In this document: piece by piece, positions 1 to 12,156 of the stretch
Layout: every line of letters begins with the position of its first letter
Position numbering within the stretch: position 1 is the first letter of the stretch
NCBI GenBank assembly: GCA_021904315.1
Contig: CM038911.1
Location: 8,343,390-8,407,389 of the forward strand
Reading direction: 5' to 3'
DNA: 64,000 bases
Source of the DNA: Sphagnum magellanicum
Lineage: Eukaryota; Streptophyta; Sphagnopsida; Sphagnales; Sphagnaceae
Notes under the pieces: model-generated
Seen by the model: only the letters and a program-made list of their open reading frames with translations
Database searches by the model: none
Told to the model about the DNA's origin: nothing
Program-made: the position numbers and the translations under genes

Positions 1-127
1 TGCCTATAGCACACCTTTCAATTCACAATCTTTCTTTGTGTTATCTAGAAGGGCAGCTTTTGAGTTGAGCTTGTGTGCCACAAACACTGAGGTGGCATTA
101 CTTTCTGTTGTCAATTCATGTCTTCAG

Positions 128-3100
128 TTGCATTTTGGGTGCAGTTGGAGGCCAGTCTGCGACTCATTGCTTTATCAGCAGAATGGTTAAAGCATCCTAG
201 CAGTGGTCCATTGTTGTGGCCAGCAAGTATGCAAGCCAAGCGGTCTTCTGCCCTGGAGGCAGATGAGAGTGGGGGGTCTGCAACAATGCAATTTGGGGTG
301 CAGTGGTGGCGTGGTGGACAGCTAGCCCGTCGGATTTGTGACTGGGAAATGCTTCCAAAGATAATTGCAAGGCGTGGTGGCCGTCAAGGTTTGTTTTTAA
401 TGTATCATTACCAGATTGCTGGCTTTATTTTTTTACATGTCTGTGGTGGCATCTGGCAACTGAAGACTACCTAATTGTTTGTTACCATTATGTCAAAGCT
501 AGGTATTCATGATGAAGGTCTGATACTTTGTGAGTGAGATCATAAGATTAGGACCACACCCATTGTTGCTTTACACTTGAAGTCATTGTGGAGTTTTCTC
601 TGCAATCTCATAGATATATGTTTTCGGTATGTTTCATCTGCTATAGCCACTGTCTACTTAAGCTGCACAGATTATTGATCCATGGCTAAGAAGGTGGTTT
701 TGTTAACAGGGGGACTAAAACAAATTGCGGGCCTTATCTACAATGACACAAATGCAGTACCTCAAAGGAACAAGCAGTGTGCATGGCGTGCACGTCTAGC
801 TATGGCAACCAGTGTTTCCCAGCTTGCAATGCAGGTTATTTTGGTCTCTCAATAAATCTTCTGTGCAGTTGTTGAGATCAGGAATTTGTTTCTTTGAGTA
901 CCCTTCGATTCTTCTGTGGAGGAATGACAGCCAAATGGTAGACTTGAGTGTGCTGAAAACCTTCACAGATAGAACCTGACTGTTCCCAATTTTTTTTTTG
1001 ATTCTAGACCGGTGATCATTGCACTATGACATGCAATATGAAGTATAGGTGTGAACCTCTTTCATGAATTGAACTTTGGAACCAACTTTGGGGGCCAATT
1101 CAAAGAGATTTACCACTCGTGCTTTGCTGACAGACTCATACCAATTACCAGACTAGAGGAAATGAGGCAACAAGTGTTCAGTATAGAGTTAAGCATTATT
1201 GTGCATGTCCAATTCATTCTTTTGTAACTTGCATAACAGCTGCGCTGCTTTGATACCCATATCAAGTGGAGCCAACTGCTTACAGACATGGAAGAAAGCA
1301 CAGAACTTGTGATATGTGATAAGCGCACGGAAGGAGGTGTCACAAAGTACTTGATGGAGTTAACAGAGGAAGATGTTACAGTTGAGAACCAGAGTGAGGA
1401 CAATTCTACACATGGCCGTGAAGAAAGTAGCCCATTGAAGAAGCAGGTATGGAAGACAGAGCAGCAGGTGCCCCTGTCTCAACTGAAACTTTATGAGGAG
1501 AAGGTGTGGAAACTCAAACAGAGTAAGCTTCGCAAGGCTGCACGTAAAGATAAACCAGTTGTTCTCTTGAAAAGGAGATCACTGAGCACTGTTGTTGATA
1601 CTCTTCTAGAAAAGATGCTTCTTGAGGAGAAGAAACTCCTTGAAAAGAAGCGCCGTCTTGAGGAGAAGAGGCGCCTAGAGGAGAAAAGGCGCCTGGAGGA
1701 GAAGAAGCGCCTGGAGGAGAAAAGGAGACTGGAGGAAAAGAAGCGGCTGGAAGAGAAGAAGCGTCTTGAAGAGAAGCGTCTTGCAGAGAAGAGACGTGTT
1801 GAAGAGAGAAAGCGCCTTGAAGAGAAGAAGCGACTTGAGGAAAAGACACGACTTGAAGAGGAGAAGCACCTTGAAGAAAAGAAGCGACTTGAAGAGGAGA
1901 AGCACCTTGAAGACCTTGAAGAGTCTACCTTGAAGAAGTACCTTGAAGAGGAGAAGAAGAGTCTGAAAAAGGAGAATAAGTGTTTTGAAGAAAAGGATGA
2001 GTGGAACCAGCCTCTTGAGGAGAAGAATGTCGTCAAGCAAACCAAGCCTTTTGAGCAAATTGACCTTCTCAAGCAAAGCAAGCAGAATAAGCAGAATAAG
2101 AAGTCAGAATGCAAGTCAGCCAGGTTGGTTTCCAACCACCCATCTCAGACCATTATATATACATAGATGTCTTTAGAGCTGTAAGAGGGATTGATAAAGT
2201 AAATGTTACCCCACCAAACAGAGAGTATGAAAATCAGGATATGCTTGACACAATGGACCTGCAGTGAGTTTGAACCACGTGACAGTGTGTGTTATTGACT
2301 CATCATCTTCTGACTACTGTGTTGTTGTCCTGGGGGTTGTGCAGAAGAAATTGCCAACGATGCCAAGGTGAGATCCACATTTGGTCTTTTGCATTTTGTA
2401 GGTGTGAGTACCTACCCAAATTGTTTAGGGAGTTTTATTTGTTCATTTAGGATACAACATTGACTCATCCTGTGGAGTCATGTTGTCTTGATTTCTTCTT
2501 CAAACACTGCCTCATGCTAAAATCCACAGGATCCTTCAGTAATGTCCTACAAGGGTTTATCACAAAAAGAAAGAGCAGACTAAGAAAGATTGACCTGTCA
2601 GCTCTCTTGGAGAGCAGACATAAATGGCAGTAGATAGTTTTCAAGTTGTCATGTATCATGTTGAGCATGTATGTAGACACTACTGACCTTCTGTCATGTT
2701 ATATACTTCAAATTGATACCCATGATCAGGAGCTGATGAACTCAGTGGGTAGTCATAGTCAGCTTAGCACTGCTATTTGTGATGGTCTGACACTTTGTGA
2801 CTGACTCTCATAAGGTTATAACTGCAGTCATTGCGGTGTCACCATCAAATTGTTTTTGTGGAGATTTCTCTGAAATTCCATTGATACCATAACACTGAAG
2901 TGCCCTAGTAAATTTGTAATGACAGCTGTTTGTGAGACAACAAGTCTTTGTGCTGTGGATGGCATCCAAGTGTGTGGGCAGTGCCTGCATCTAAGACAAG
3001 GGAAGCGGCTGCGCAAACCAACTGTCAAGGTTCTGGAAATGCTGGCTGCAGAGTCGGAAAAGCAGGGTCCACTGGAGATGGATAATGGAAGGATTGCAAA

Positions 3101-3275
3101 TGGACAAGGGCACGACCTATTGTCAGAGTGGAGGAACAGCAGTCCACCCAGAAAGTCTGGAGTTAAAAGAAAGAGAGTGAACATCAACTGTGTTGATGAA
3201 TATGCCTGGCAGGATGACACGGAAGAATTGGGTGCAAAGGGTTCAGTGCCAACAAAGCGACCAAGGACTGTAAGG
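128..3275 (+). CDS. PTM-like PHD/DDT chromatin protein, 3' half (partial)
   Basis: Resembles plant PTM (PHD-type transcription factor with transmembrane segments), a chromatin and plastid-to-nucleus signalling protein. Exons that keep frame across GT-AG junctions: 128-388 (contains QWWRGGQLARRI and RRGGRQG), 710-834 (GGLKQIAGLIYND, ending QLAMQ), 1240-2123 (begins LRCFDTHIKW; contains QVPLSQLKLYEEK), then probably a 23-nt exon 2345-2367 and an exon ending at 3275 (AGG|gtaagg). The conserved WWRGG, W-R-A and D-x-H-I-x-W stretches are as remembered for the PTM family. Cysteine pairs near 2350-2366 (CQRC), 2830 (CSHC) and 2959-2970 (CGQC) may be a degenerate PHD finger, but the exon borders between 2345 and 2919 are uncertain. 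The 5' half (DDT domain and first PHD) lies outside the window. The C-terminal membrane segments were not found, so the true end is open. The odd feature is the Lys/Glu-rich insertion at about 1600-1990. Confidence 0.7.
1600..1990 (+). repeat. 18-bp LEEKKR-type coding repeat (predicted single alpha-helix)
   Basis: Inside the third visible exon of the PTM-like gene, the frame encodes about twenty imperfect hexapeptides of the type LEEKKR or LEEKRR. The unit is 18 bp (cttgaagagaagaagcgc and variants). Alternating Glu and Lys/Arg at i and i+4 is the pattern of a charged single alpha-helix or coiled coil. The array is in frame with conserved family sequence upstream (1240-1500), so it looks like an expanded insertion rather than a chance ORF. 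The opposite strand is also open here only because the unit length is a multiple of three. Confidence 0.85.
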
Positions 3276-4190
3276 GTAAGGGACAAGTGAGCAGGAAAAA
3301 GTGTCTTCGCAAAATTGATTCAAAATTGTAGGCCCTGTGTATTTTGTCTCGCAGGAAACAGATTTTTCCACCATGAACAAAAATTGAAGTAAAAGTAGGG
3401 GGGAGGGATTCTCGGGCATTCTGCTCTTGTACCAAACTTCAACTACAGATGTTGAAGGCAAAATATCTTGTACTTTACAAAGACATAGGGTTCACTGGAG
3501 CGAAGGCCTTTGTGCACCACCACCACCACCAAATGCAATGAGACAGTAGTTGCAAGCTAGGTCCCTTTTGGTCACAAGCCCTCAGAAACCATTGACAAAA
3601 ATTGAACTGCAATTGTGGTTCCTCAGATGATTAAAGAAAAAAAGGTGTTCAAGCATTTTGAACCAGATGGGTACAGTAAGTGAGGTTTAGGAGCTTTTCT
3701 CAGTTTTCTGGTTTCGAATCTGGCTTTTTGTATACAGTGCTGGGCCCCTTGCTATGAAATAGAAAACTGCAAAATGGAAATCTAACAGATGATAAGCTGC
3801 CTGTAACCAGTTTGCTCTCTACAACTTAGTAGTATATGTGGGGTTGTAGAAAGGGTGGGTTCATGCAAGCTATCCAGGCTACTAGAGAATGTTCAGCTGG
3901 TGGCTTGATTTTTCTTCTGAGTGATGCAAAAGTTTGATGTGCAAATTTGTGCACTGAAAAGCAGGAACTATCTTGAATTTGGAGTAATTCACTCCCAATT
4001 CATGCAGTTATCACAATGCCATTTTCTACAGAGAACTTTTGAGTGGTTGCTGAAATGACTAGTTTCATGTTATCTTTGAAGAGATTTTTTTTCCTGGTTG
4101 ACTCTCTTTTGTTTTCCACTCACTCAAAGCTCTACATGACATTTATAGAAGCATGCTGATTTTTGCTCCAAATTAACCCTTAATTTTCAG

Positions 4191-5006
4191 AGCAAGAATG
4201 TACATGAAGTTGCAGGGACAAGGTATTTGATGTTTTTGTGATATATTTGTTTGTCCACAATAGTACCTTGGATGCTGCAACAAAATGAGAACGAATTTGG
4301 GCTTCAAATCTTACAACAATTTGTAATTTGGTCTTGCAACAAAACGAATTTGTTCTGCACTCATCTGACAGGAAGTTATCACTTACAATCTTTGTGTCAG
4401 ATGAGTGTAGTGCAACATCTTCAGAGAGAGGATCAAAAGACAAAAATGGGATTTCAAGGGTTTTATCATCTTTTTCCTAGATCACTGCTGGCCATTGAGT
4501 CAGGTGATGTTTAATTTCTGCTTCAACAAAGATACAGCAAATACTGAAAAACAGTTCACATTATGTGTTTTAATGGTGTATTAATGGTCTACATTGATTC
4601 AGCGAAAACCTCCTTCATCAACATAGGGTTTTCTTGCTTTCTGCCTGCACACAGAGAAACTCCAAAGATGCATAAAGAAAGACCTCCTCTGATTTCTCTA
4701 GTGTATCTAGAGAGCACTTTGCAACACTTCAAAAAATCCTACCTTTCAAAAACGGAAGTTCCAGTCCTTTGGGCATTCTGTTTCTTGTAAAGCTATCACA
4801 CGGGAAAAAATGAAAAACAAAAAAGGAGAGGTTGCTGTTTACACTTGGTAAAGCCTTACTGAAAGCAGGCAGCACTCAGCCACCACTTCGCATTGGGCCT
4901 CCAGTTACCAAGCAGATGCTTGCAACAAAAGCAGGCTGGGGGAAGAAGACCTTGAATGCTGCAAAGTTCAGGAGCCTACTACACATGCAGTTTGCGGTGG
5001 ACTCAT
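4191..5006 (+). other. Possible further 3' exons of the PTM-like gene
   Basis: Three short open stretches could be late exons. 4191-4222 is framed by ttttcag and AG|gtattt and joins in phase after 3275. A stretch beginning just after the acceptor ctgacag (about 4373) stays open past 4460 in a compatible phase. 4814-5006 encodes a basic peptide containing PPVTKQMLATKAGWGKK and ends at a TGA. AATAAA at about 5102 could be the poly(A) signal. I recognise no domain in these pieces, and splice sites this short arise by chance, so the assignment is weak. Confidence 0.25.
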
Positions 5007-5109
5007 GATTCTTTCTGGTGTGTGATACTCGGGGTTATTATCATGGTCGAGGTTGTGAGAAAACTTAATACTAACATGGCATTCATTTACTGGCTCTGAG
5101 AATAAACAG

Positions 5110-6440
5110 TTATGGCCCCGACCGCAATAGCCTGGTTGCTCTCATCAACCTCCTGAAATATAATTATGTAGATCACCAGCTTAAAAACAAATAGCTAAAG
5201 AGGTAGGGACAAAAGATTATTCGACATCACCTTTTGCCTGACTACGGACTCTAGGCAAGCAAGCCAGCCCAACTTAGTTCGAGGTGCAGGACTTAGGTGG
5301 ATGGCTTGTTGCTTGCTACATACAGCCTGTAGTTGCCAGAGGCTCAAGGTATATATATAACTAGTACCTTGTCAAATGAGATGGTAAAACTTAGTACGTA
5401 GTAGTCGAATGAGGTCGTCACCATTGGCGTTTTTGATGCAATGTAACCATACACATGATGCAACTGGCTTTGTAAGTTGTTAACAATTTGTGAAATCTAG
5501 CTCCCTGTTGAACCATTCAACCTGGTGCTCCCAAGAGAAAAACAAAAATTTAAAAAAAAATTGGGACCCATGTATGTACTCAGGTTTGGTGTCCCTGTAC
5601 CCACCCCACCCTGTGGAGCAGCAGTGTGTTAAAATATGATTTTGTCAGGTCACTCAAATGAGAGCTACATGGCGTCACGCGTCACATTCGTTCATTCATT
5701 CGTTCATTCTGCAACAACAACCGTGATTTTGGCGATAAATTCTGCCAAGCTAGGTTGTGCACCACGCACCAGTAGTTGTTGTAAGAGGCTCAGGCGGGCG
5801 GGGTGGGGGGCTTTTTTTTTTTCTAAGGGTTTATATTTTTGGGGTTCCCCATGCTATTGACGGTGACTACATCTTTTAAATGTAAAACCAGTACAGATCC
5901 ACCACTGCCTTCCTATACTACTACGATATTCTTGGGACACAATGGAAGGACCCACATACAAGAAGACAAAAGAACCAAATAAGAGGGGGAACCACAAAGG
6001 GAATATCAAGTTCCCAAACCCCCTCCAGTCACGAGAAGCATATCAGATAGGGAAAGGAGGGGACCTCCTGAAAGGGTGCCTAGCCCAAAAGAACCCTCAC
6101 CGACCGCAACAACATGTCTCAAAATAGAGGTCACCTTTGCATGTTATAACATCATTGACACCATCTGTCTATAAAATGTGTGCAAAACTGAAAAAGGTGG
6201 GCCTGCAACACCCTTGGCTCTTTGTGCAGTATTAGCACATTGATAAAAAAAAAAGCTCATCCATCTGTTGATGTAGACATCCAAAAGCTAAAGCAATAAA
6301 CATGTTCACTAGGAACCAATCAACTGAGGTATTCAATCAAACTCATTCTGCAAGTCTGAGCGCTCCAGTTTTTCTCAATATTTGGGTCCATAGATGAATA
6401 AGTATATAAGTATGTTATGTGACTGATATTCTGGTGTAAC
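5110..6440. other. Intergenic stretch, no gene seen
   Basis: No ORF here resembles a known protein. The stretch holds short simple repeats (cattcgttcattcattcg near 5690, a TATATA run near 5352) and homopolymer runs. A 61-codon ORF at 5942-6127 has low complexity and no recognisable motif. Confidence 0.6.
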
Positions 6441-6449
6441 AATTAATAC

Positions 6450-8930
6450 TACCCATGCTGGCTTTTGGAAATGAAACTCTGGGGAGAAAGAAAGACAGTG
6501 TGTGTGTGTGTGTGTGTGTATATAGTATACATGTGTGTTACAAGGAATGAATGACCTTGTCTCATACTTGAGTACGTTGTTGCGGCAGTCCAAAGCAGCA
6601 GCAAGCCTGGTATTTTGGAGACTTGAAAAATAGCAAAAATAATTGTTGGGTTCTCTGCCACAGTGGGTTTTTGCATGTGATGTAAGAAGAGGCCAGTAGG
6701 AGTGTGTGTGTAAGTGTTGGGTATATATATATATTTGTCCCGGTATTTATTTGAAGTGGGTGTACTTTTACTGCCTTTCTTGATGCATCTGTTGAAATCT
6801 CCAAACCGAAGCTCGGCAACCTTTTCTGTAATTTTGCACAACTGCAAATAATAATAATAATAATAGTTTTTAAAAATTGGTTGCATATTCTCTGTTTGGG
6901 TTGGGGATTTTTTTAAAAATTTAAAAAAAAAAATTTTAAAATATTCTTTTTTGGCCACATCTGAATATGGATTTTAGTTTGGGGGCATATTTTGAAACAG
7001 TTTTTTCACTTTTTGGATTATGTGTTGCCATTTAATGCTAAATTCTTCTTGGATGCTTGCAATTGATCCAACATCAGAAAACTGATTTTATTAATATTAA
7101 AAACAATGCTGCAAATGGGCCTTACCAAATCCCACAAGAAAAAAAGAGAAAAAGAGAGAATATATATATAAAGTCTCTTTCACCTCTACAATAATCCATA
7201 AATTATAATTAATTCAAAATGTCTAAGTCTTTTTCCATTTTCTATCCATGAAAATCATGTTGATTGAGTATGGTCTACAGTGTTTTTTTCCCCCTCTTTT
7301 CTGATGTGGCAACATTAGCGAGCATCATAAGAAATATTTAACATTAAAGCAACCACAGGTTTCTACAAAATTGTTCAACAAATTTTTAAAAAACTGCCTG
7401 CAAAAACTAAAACTTGGTTGAAATGTGACAGTATTTTTCCCCAAAAAGTTGGTGATTTTTTTTTTTATGAGATTTTATGACAGAATATTCCTTTTCTTAT
7501 ATTCTTGTCACTAAGATGTGAAAATTTACCTTCCAAAGGAAACCAAAAAAAAAAAAAGAGAAATTTGGCTATAGACAAGATAGGAGAGTAAAAAAGCATT
7601 GGATATTTTGGCTACCTGCTAGAACCTGTTGTAAAAATCTGATGATTTTTTTTTAAAAAATTCCTGAAAAACTGGTAAATTAGGGTTTTTTTTCTCACCA
7701 AAATCCTTCTTAGTATGTGTTGAAATCATATTTTCAAGTTTTAAAAAAGGAAAATACGAACACTACCCATCCATCATATGCACAGATAGTATTCCAGATG
7801 TCAATCAGATGTTGGCCAAAGTTTGAGCCTAAATTTCATGCCTAAATCTTACACCGATGTGTATACCATAGCACCTTTTCAGGTTTGGCATAAATTAAAT
7901 TATTTATAAATTTTCTGAATTTTTAAAATATTAATAATTAGTTATGAGGAAAATTTTAAAAAATTCACACAGCCAACTAAAAGTTTGATCCCTAAAAAAT
8001 TCATGCAGCCAACCCTGAACCTCTCGAACTGGAATTTAATACATAGTGCCGAAATTTTCAGAATTCAAATTTTAATCGTTGAATTAAAAATTAAAAATTA
8101 AAATAATTATTCGGCACTGAGGTACCGAACCTGAAAAAGTACTTTGGTAATCTCTTCCTTATGGATGAAGCCAACAAATGGCCAATTGGGAGAATATGAG
8201 ACAACATATGGTTCTATTGAGGAATATTTTGGATGCACATTTTTGGATGCATAATGGATGCATGCTGCTTCATCTCATTGCTTGAGTTGAATTTTCATTC
8301 TTAAAAAAAAAATTCACCAATATTTTTGACTTAGGATTTTACAAGATCTTGAATATCTATTGTGATTCAAATTAATTGATTTAATTAATTTTGATGCAAC
8401 TCAAAACTTTTTGGTGGGGGGGGGGCAATGGGCCACTTTGATTAGCCCATCATCTTTTTTCTTTTTTTTTTCGAAACTTTGAGAATGCTTTGTTCACTAG
8501 CACCAATATTGACATTTTTTGCACAACTTTTTGTTTTCCCAAAAAAAATAATAATAATAAAAATTAAAATTAAAAATTAAAAAAATTCACTGATTTGCAC
8601 TGACTTACATGGTGGATACATGAATATCATTTACACTTACACAAAGCCTATGTCTAAAACAATATACATGCCCAAAAGTGCTGAAAGCCAGGGATGAAAT
8701 TCCACAAGAGGCCTCTTCTTTGTCTCATGCTTTGAAGAATCTAGGATTGGATCCTAACAATTACTATTGTTTTCACATCACTCTTTTACATCGAAACCTG
8801 GAAGACAATCAAGCTGATGATAAATGAACCCGGTATGTAGCCTTTGCACATTTCAACCTTTTCCCCCAAACCCCCAATGTTGTTGTAATTTGGAAACACA
8901 CATTAGATTAGCCCATTCGTTAACACCGGG
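6450..8930. other. AT-rich intergenic DNA with microsatellites
   Basis: Strongly AT-rich and without a supportable gene. It contains a (TG)n run at about 6500-6520, (TA)n near 6723 and 7160, and (AAT)n at about 6847-6865. ORFs on the minus strand at 6449-6958 are built from these repeats and are not believed. Confidence 0.6.
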
Positions 8931-8934
8931 TTGG

Positions 8935-9150
8935 CCAAACCCTAAACCCCTGCCCTTAAAGATCCATGCCCATCAATTGTTGTAGTTACAGAATTGACCA
9001 AACCCTAAACCCCTGCCTTCAAGATCCATGCCCATCAATCCTTGTGGTTAGGGAATTCACCAACCCCTAAACCCTAACCCCCTGCCCTTGAAGATCCATG
9101 CCCATCAATCCCGGTGGTTAGGGAATTGACCAAACCCTAAACACCTACCC
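8935..9150. repeat. 63-bp tandem repeat carrying CCCTAAAC telomere-like motif
   Basis: Three imperfect copies start at 8935, 8998 and 9060, with a partial fourth at about 9130. Each copy has ccaaaccctaaacccctgcc, then gatccatgcccatcaat, then a gaattgacc-type segment. The spacing is 63, 62 and 70 bp. The CCCTAAA core is the plant telomere repeat unit, but it occurs once or twice per copy rather than as a perfect run. Confidence 0.85.
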
Positions 9151-9159
9151 ACTTGCCGG

Positions 9160-10690
9160 CATTTAACCAATGTTAGGTCGGTGGCCAAGAATTGGCAAGG
9201 CCTGCCAATTAGTTCTACAGAATCAACATGTGCTTCACGTATTCGGCATGCTAATTTGTTGGGCCCCACAGGGACAGGGACTACCGCATTGGATCCAACT
9301 TTTGGAAGTTTTATCTTAACAAAACCCGTTTCACATTAGGTGAACTGGTTTCTTTGGTGAAAGTGTTTAGACCGTTTAGATTGGAATGGATTGTTTTGGT
9401 GTTCAGAGTGTGGACACAGTAGGTAGCTGTACAACATGTTATCTATTGGCAGGGCCAGCCTGTTTGTGATGCCTTGTTGATCAAGAGTGAGAATAAGACC
9501 TAATAATTGTTACTGCTTACTTATTAGGGTTTCCTTCAAGTTGCATTCAGTCCAGCTTATATATTTTTTTATCCTCTTCAGTTTGTCACCCCTCTTTATT
9601 ATTATTCATAAATATTTTAAGATTTTGATCAAATAAAAAAACTCAACATGAGATAGTTGAATTTTGTTGTAAATTATATTTAGTTTTAATGCAATTATGT
9701 TGGCAATCCTTTGGTTTGTATCTCAAGCTTTGTATTGAAAATCACATCTAGAATTAAACTATTTTGAGCATTTGTGAAAGTGAAATACGAGTTTGATCTT
9801 GACTATGGTACCCAATGTAAATTTCACTGAGTCTGTTGGAGACAATAGGGCAGTCGTTACACCATTTGTGCAGGTCGCTACTTAGGCAACAAGAAATTTT
9901 GTTACCTTAGGATAGTTTGGGTTTCAGATGTGAAGCTCCGCACATCGAAGAATTTCGTCTTACACTCCACTTAGTACATCGTATTACCATCAAAGAGTTC
10001 TAAAAATTTTGCACCAATTGTGACCATTAGTGTAGCCAACACATTCTATGGTTTAGGGTTTAGTGTCACCAAGAAGTTTGCTGAAACATGTAGCCTTCAT
10101 TGCCATAACTATGATGTTGTGAACTTGTTCATTAACAATGGTCACATGCTTACTTCCAATAGAAAGTTGTTGAAGCAAAGGAAAGATCTGTAGATTGTAA
10201 CATTTAATGGCTTTCATGTGTAATTTGCAATGTGAGGGTGCTTTGAAGCTTTTGGCTACTGAACATTGGTGGAACACCACCACACAATGAAAAGAGCTTT
10301 TTCCAAAGCAAGATCAATTTCTTTATTCAAATTTTGGAGGACCAACATTGTTTTCAAGTTGAATATGGTATTTTTCATCTCCATCTCTTTGGGTTTAAAT
10401 CCTAAATGCATTTAGGGTTTTAAATTATCCATAGTTTGTTGTGCTTTGGTTTCATGTTTTGTAGAGTCTTGTTTGTGTTGTTGTGTATTACATAGCTTGT
10501 GCATTTGTGCTTGTGTGTCTATGCTATGTTTGTGCCTAAATAGGACCACGAAACATAAATCCTTGGAATTAATAACAAGGTCCAATGCTAAATTGAAACT
10601 TGCATTGTTGCAATACTTTTCCAATAATAAAAACATGTTGAATGTAAAACCTTTGTGGTTAATGTGCGATTCCATGTTGTTGCTTTTTAA
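9160..10690. other. Intergenic stretch, no gene seen
   Basis: Moderately AT-rich sequence with no recognisable coding exon. ORFs at 10053-10283 (-) and 10412-10675 (-) show no familiar motif. The last few hundred bases may belong to the 5' flank of the hAT-like element that follows. Confidence 0.5.
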
Positions 10691-11155
10691 TGTTGATGGT
10701 CTGTCATTAGAGTCATCCAGACCAATTCATCTTGGGTCGCACTTTCCTACAACCCAAGTTATTTCACCTTTGTCATCTCTTGAGTCACAACATCTTCGTG
10801 GGCCATCTATACTTCTTTTTTTCTTGAAAAATTACCTTCTGTAGTTCCTTATCTTGTAGCTCCTTTTGTAGTTTCATCTCTTGAAGCTCCTTTTTTTGTA
10901 ACATCTTCTCTTACAACTCCTTCTATAAGTACTCCTCTTGTAGCTCCTTTTTTTATAGCTCATGTAGCTCCTTCTGTAGCTCTTATAGTTCCTTCTTTTG
11001 TAGTTCCTTTCGATTTACCTTTTGATGTAACCCCTTTGCTTGCAACATATGCACATCTTAGTTTGAGTGGTAGCAACTTGCATGTTGATTCACCCACATC
11101 ATCAGAAAAGGTCATCAATTAAAGTGATCTACTTGATACAAACTTAAATCCTAAC

Positions 11156-11420
11156 TTGGTGCCTTGTCTTCCAGCTGAAAAGCTAAAAAAATCATATGAC
11201 TGTACATGGAAGTTTCAATTTGAATGGGTTGCAAAACTATCTTGGGTTAAAGGGGTCCTTGTTGATGATGGCAAACTTCATATGGTCAAGTGCAAGGTAT
11301 GCAACAAAATTGACAAGAAGCCTTGTTTGTTTGCTCCAAGTGGGATACATTAATGAGACATGAAGGTAGGAGGAAGGCAGAAAAGGATTTTCCAAAGCTA
11401 AAGATCATGAAAGGAAACTA
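11156..11420 (+). pseudogene. hAT-like transposase, N-terminal BED-type zinc finger block
   Basis: The first 60 or so codons read WKFQFEWVAKLSW, then KLHMVKCKVCNK, a Cys pair typical of the N-terminal zinc finger of plant hAT-like proteins. The ORF stops at 11353. Shifting the frame by one near 11342 recovers WDTLMRHEGRRK up to a TAG at about 11418, so one base has been lost. An in-frame TAA about 12 codons upstream of the block (near 11120) separates it from the Val/Ala/Pro-rich upstream part. Confidence 0.75.
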
Positions 11421-11625
11421 GTACAACAACAAAACTTGTAGACACAAGAAAAATCAAGCTTTGTAATAAGCTTAAGCTCGTTCTATTGTCCTACAACAAA
11501 TCAACGAAAACAATCACTTGGAGTCAGAAAGGAAGAAGGTTTAGTTTGCCACATTGTTTAAATCTTGGATGCGGGTTGTCTTATGGTAGAATATGAAAGC
11601 AAGAAGGCTTTATACTCTTTCATTG

Positions 11626-11638
11626 CACTACACCAAAA
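11626..11638 (+). repeat. CACTA left terminal inverted repeat
   Basis: CACTACACCAAAA, preceded by the target-site duplication TTG. Within the next 100 bases the motif ATGACTAG/CTAGTCAT occurs three times, in both orientations. Confidence 0.9.
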
Positions 11639-12004
11639 TGTGACATCTATGACTAGAACAAAATACTATTAATGACCAAATCTAGTCATACAATCATATA
11701 TGCCATGTTTTTGTCACTAGTCATATTTGCCTAATGTTGATTATGACAACATGATTAATAGACTTGTTGAGGTGATGGTGAAACCAATTAGGTTTTGATT
11801 CTTTTGTAATTTCAAAGCAATATTTTAAAATAAAGGGGTACACTTGATGTTGAATGCACAAATAGAATAAAACTTTGGTACCTTGACCAATTCGGAAGTA
11901 ATTATATTATTTTTAGAAATGTTGAAATTTTCAAAAACTATCTCTTCCAAATCACAAAATATTGTGAAAGAAAATATTGAAACTTTAAGAATGAAATTAT
12001 TTCA

Positions 12005-12156
12005 CTACAACAAAAGACGTCCTTATACACCAAGTGATTTCATTAGATTTTGAGTGAATATAGTGGTTTTAATAAACGGGGATTAGTTGGAAAGTAGCGA
12101 ATTCATTAATCTAGTGAACGAGGACTAGTGAACTGCACCCACATTTTGTAATAATG
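12005..12156 (+). repeat. 150-bp dispersed repeat, copy A
   Basis: About 150 bp that match, in inverted orientation, the sequence at 53301-53448 at roughly 80 percent by eye. Shared blocks include caagtgatttcattagattt, tgagtgaat and ctagtgaactgcacccacat. It begins with CACTACAACAAAAG, which looks like a CACTA-type terminus, so it may be the end of a non-autonomous element. Confidence 0.75.

Noticed and set aside
1491..2135. 214-codon minus-strand ORF rich in Ser/Phe/Arg
   Set aside because: It is the antisense of the LEEKKR coding repeat; the + frame is continuous with conserved family sequence.
6449..6958. 169-codon minus-strand ORF
   Set aside because: Made of TG, TA and AAT microsatellites and poly(A) runs; no motif.
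10446..10844. 132-codon + ORF as a Cys-rich peptide gene
   Set aside because: No ATG at its start (TTG), no signal-peptide pattern; probably 5' flank of the hAT-like element.
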